From positions 1,976,791-2,040,790 of the forward strand of contig FN649750.1 in the NCBI GenBank assembly GCA_000310025.1: a stretch of DNA of 64,000 bases, read 5' to 3'. Below, in pieces: positions 63,991 to 64,000 of this stretch (within the stretch, counting starts at the first letter, position 1; each line of letters opens with the position of its first letter). The DNA is from Ectocarpus siliculosus (taxonomy: Eukaryota; Sar; Phaeophyceae; Ectocarpales; Ectocarpaceae). A model generated the notes under the pieces. That model searched no databases and was not told where the DNA came from. It saw nothing but the letters and a program-made list of their open reading frames with translations. The position numbers and the translations under genes were made by a program.

Positions 63991-64000
63991 CTCCCATTCA

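Overview
The window is nuclear DNA of a eukaryote and reads best as a brown alga of the Ectocarpus type. Genes are cut into many short exons with canonical GT..AG introns. Introns and 3' flanks are long and rich in simple repeats. Alanine, glycine and glutamine runs are common in coding exons, an interstitial TTAGGG run occurs, and one gene starts with a signal peptide followed by a Phe, as in heterokont plastid targeting. No sequence search was run, so the organism call is inference. All exon coordinates come from reading splice sites and checking that intron phases agree.

Layout. 1-3.6 kb: no gene recognised; a patch of CCATGG palindromes, then what looks like the 3' flank of the next gene. 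3.67-10.95 kb (-): nine-exon membrane-anchored sulfotransferase whose introns carry miniature transposons, including one with telomere-like repeats. 11.85-12.86 kb: a complete small non-autonomous LTR element with a target-site duplication. 13-17.9 kb: repeats, a decayed coding fragment and two unresolved open frames. 17.98-21.53 kb (-) and 21.69-24.55 kb (+): two new-looking genes in a head-to-head pair, an armadillo/F-box-like protein and a coiled-coil protein. 28.33-41.70 kb (-): a choline/ethanolaminephosphotransferase gene whose first intron is about 10 kb because a complete tyrosine-recombinase retrotransposon (31,730-41,047) sits in it. 42.03-45.13 kb (+): a candidate plastid-targeted protein of unknown function. 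46.6-47.04 kb (+): the 3' end of another unknown gene. 47.31-49.51 kb (-): an RWD-domain (RWDD2-like) protein. 49.77-61.02 kb (+): a complete ten-exon PIG-O gene. 63.2-63.9 kb (-): exons of an acidic, basic and Ala-rich protein continuing past the right edge.

The most striking object is the 9.3-kb PAT/Ngaro-like (DIRS-order) retrotransposon. It has identical split direct repeats in the order A1 - ORFs - B1 A2 B2, an internal A2/B1 junction that matches its own circle junction, an RT-RNase H-methyltransferase-like ORF overlapping a tyrosine recombinase ORF, and a gag that appears to be spliced. The gag intron holds a minisatellite whose every unit carries a polypyrimidine-AG motif. The element lies in sense orientation inside the phosphotransferase intron, and that gene still reads in frame across it.

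Two recognised genes act in ethanolamine-lipid metabolism: the phosphotransferase makes phosphatidylethanolamine or phosphatidylcholine from CDP-alcohols, and PIG-O adds ethanolamine phosphate to GPI anchors using phosphatidylethanolamine as donor. They are not adjacent, and I do not claim co-regulation. Three divergent gene pairs have start codons only 157-333 bp apart, which suggests shared promoters.
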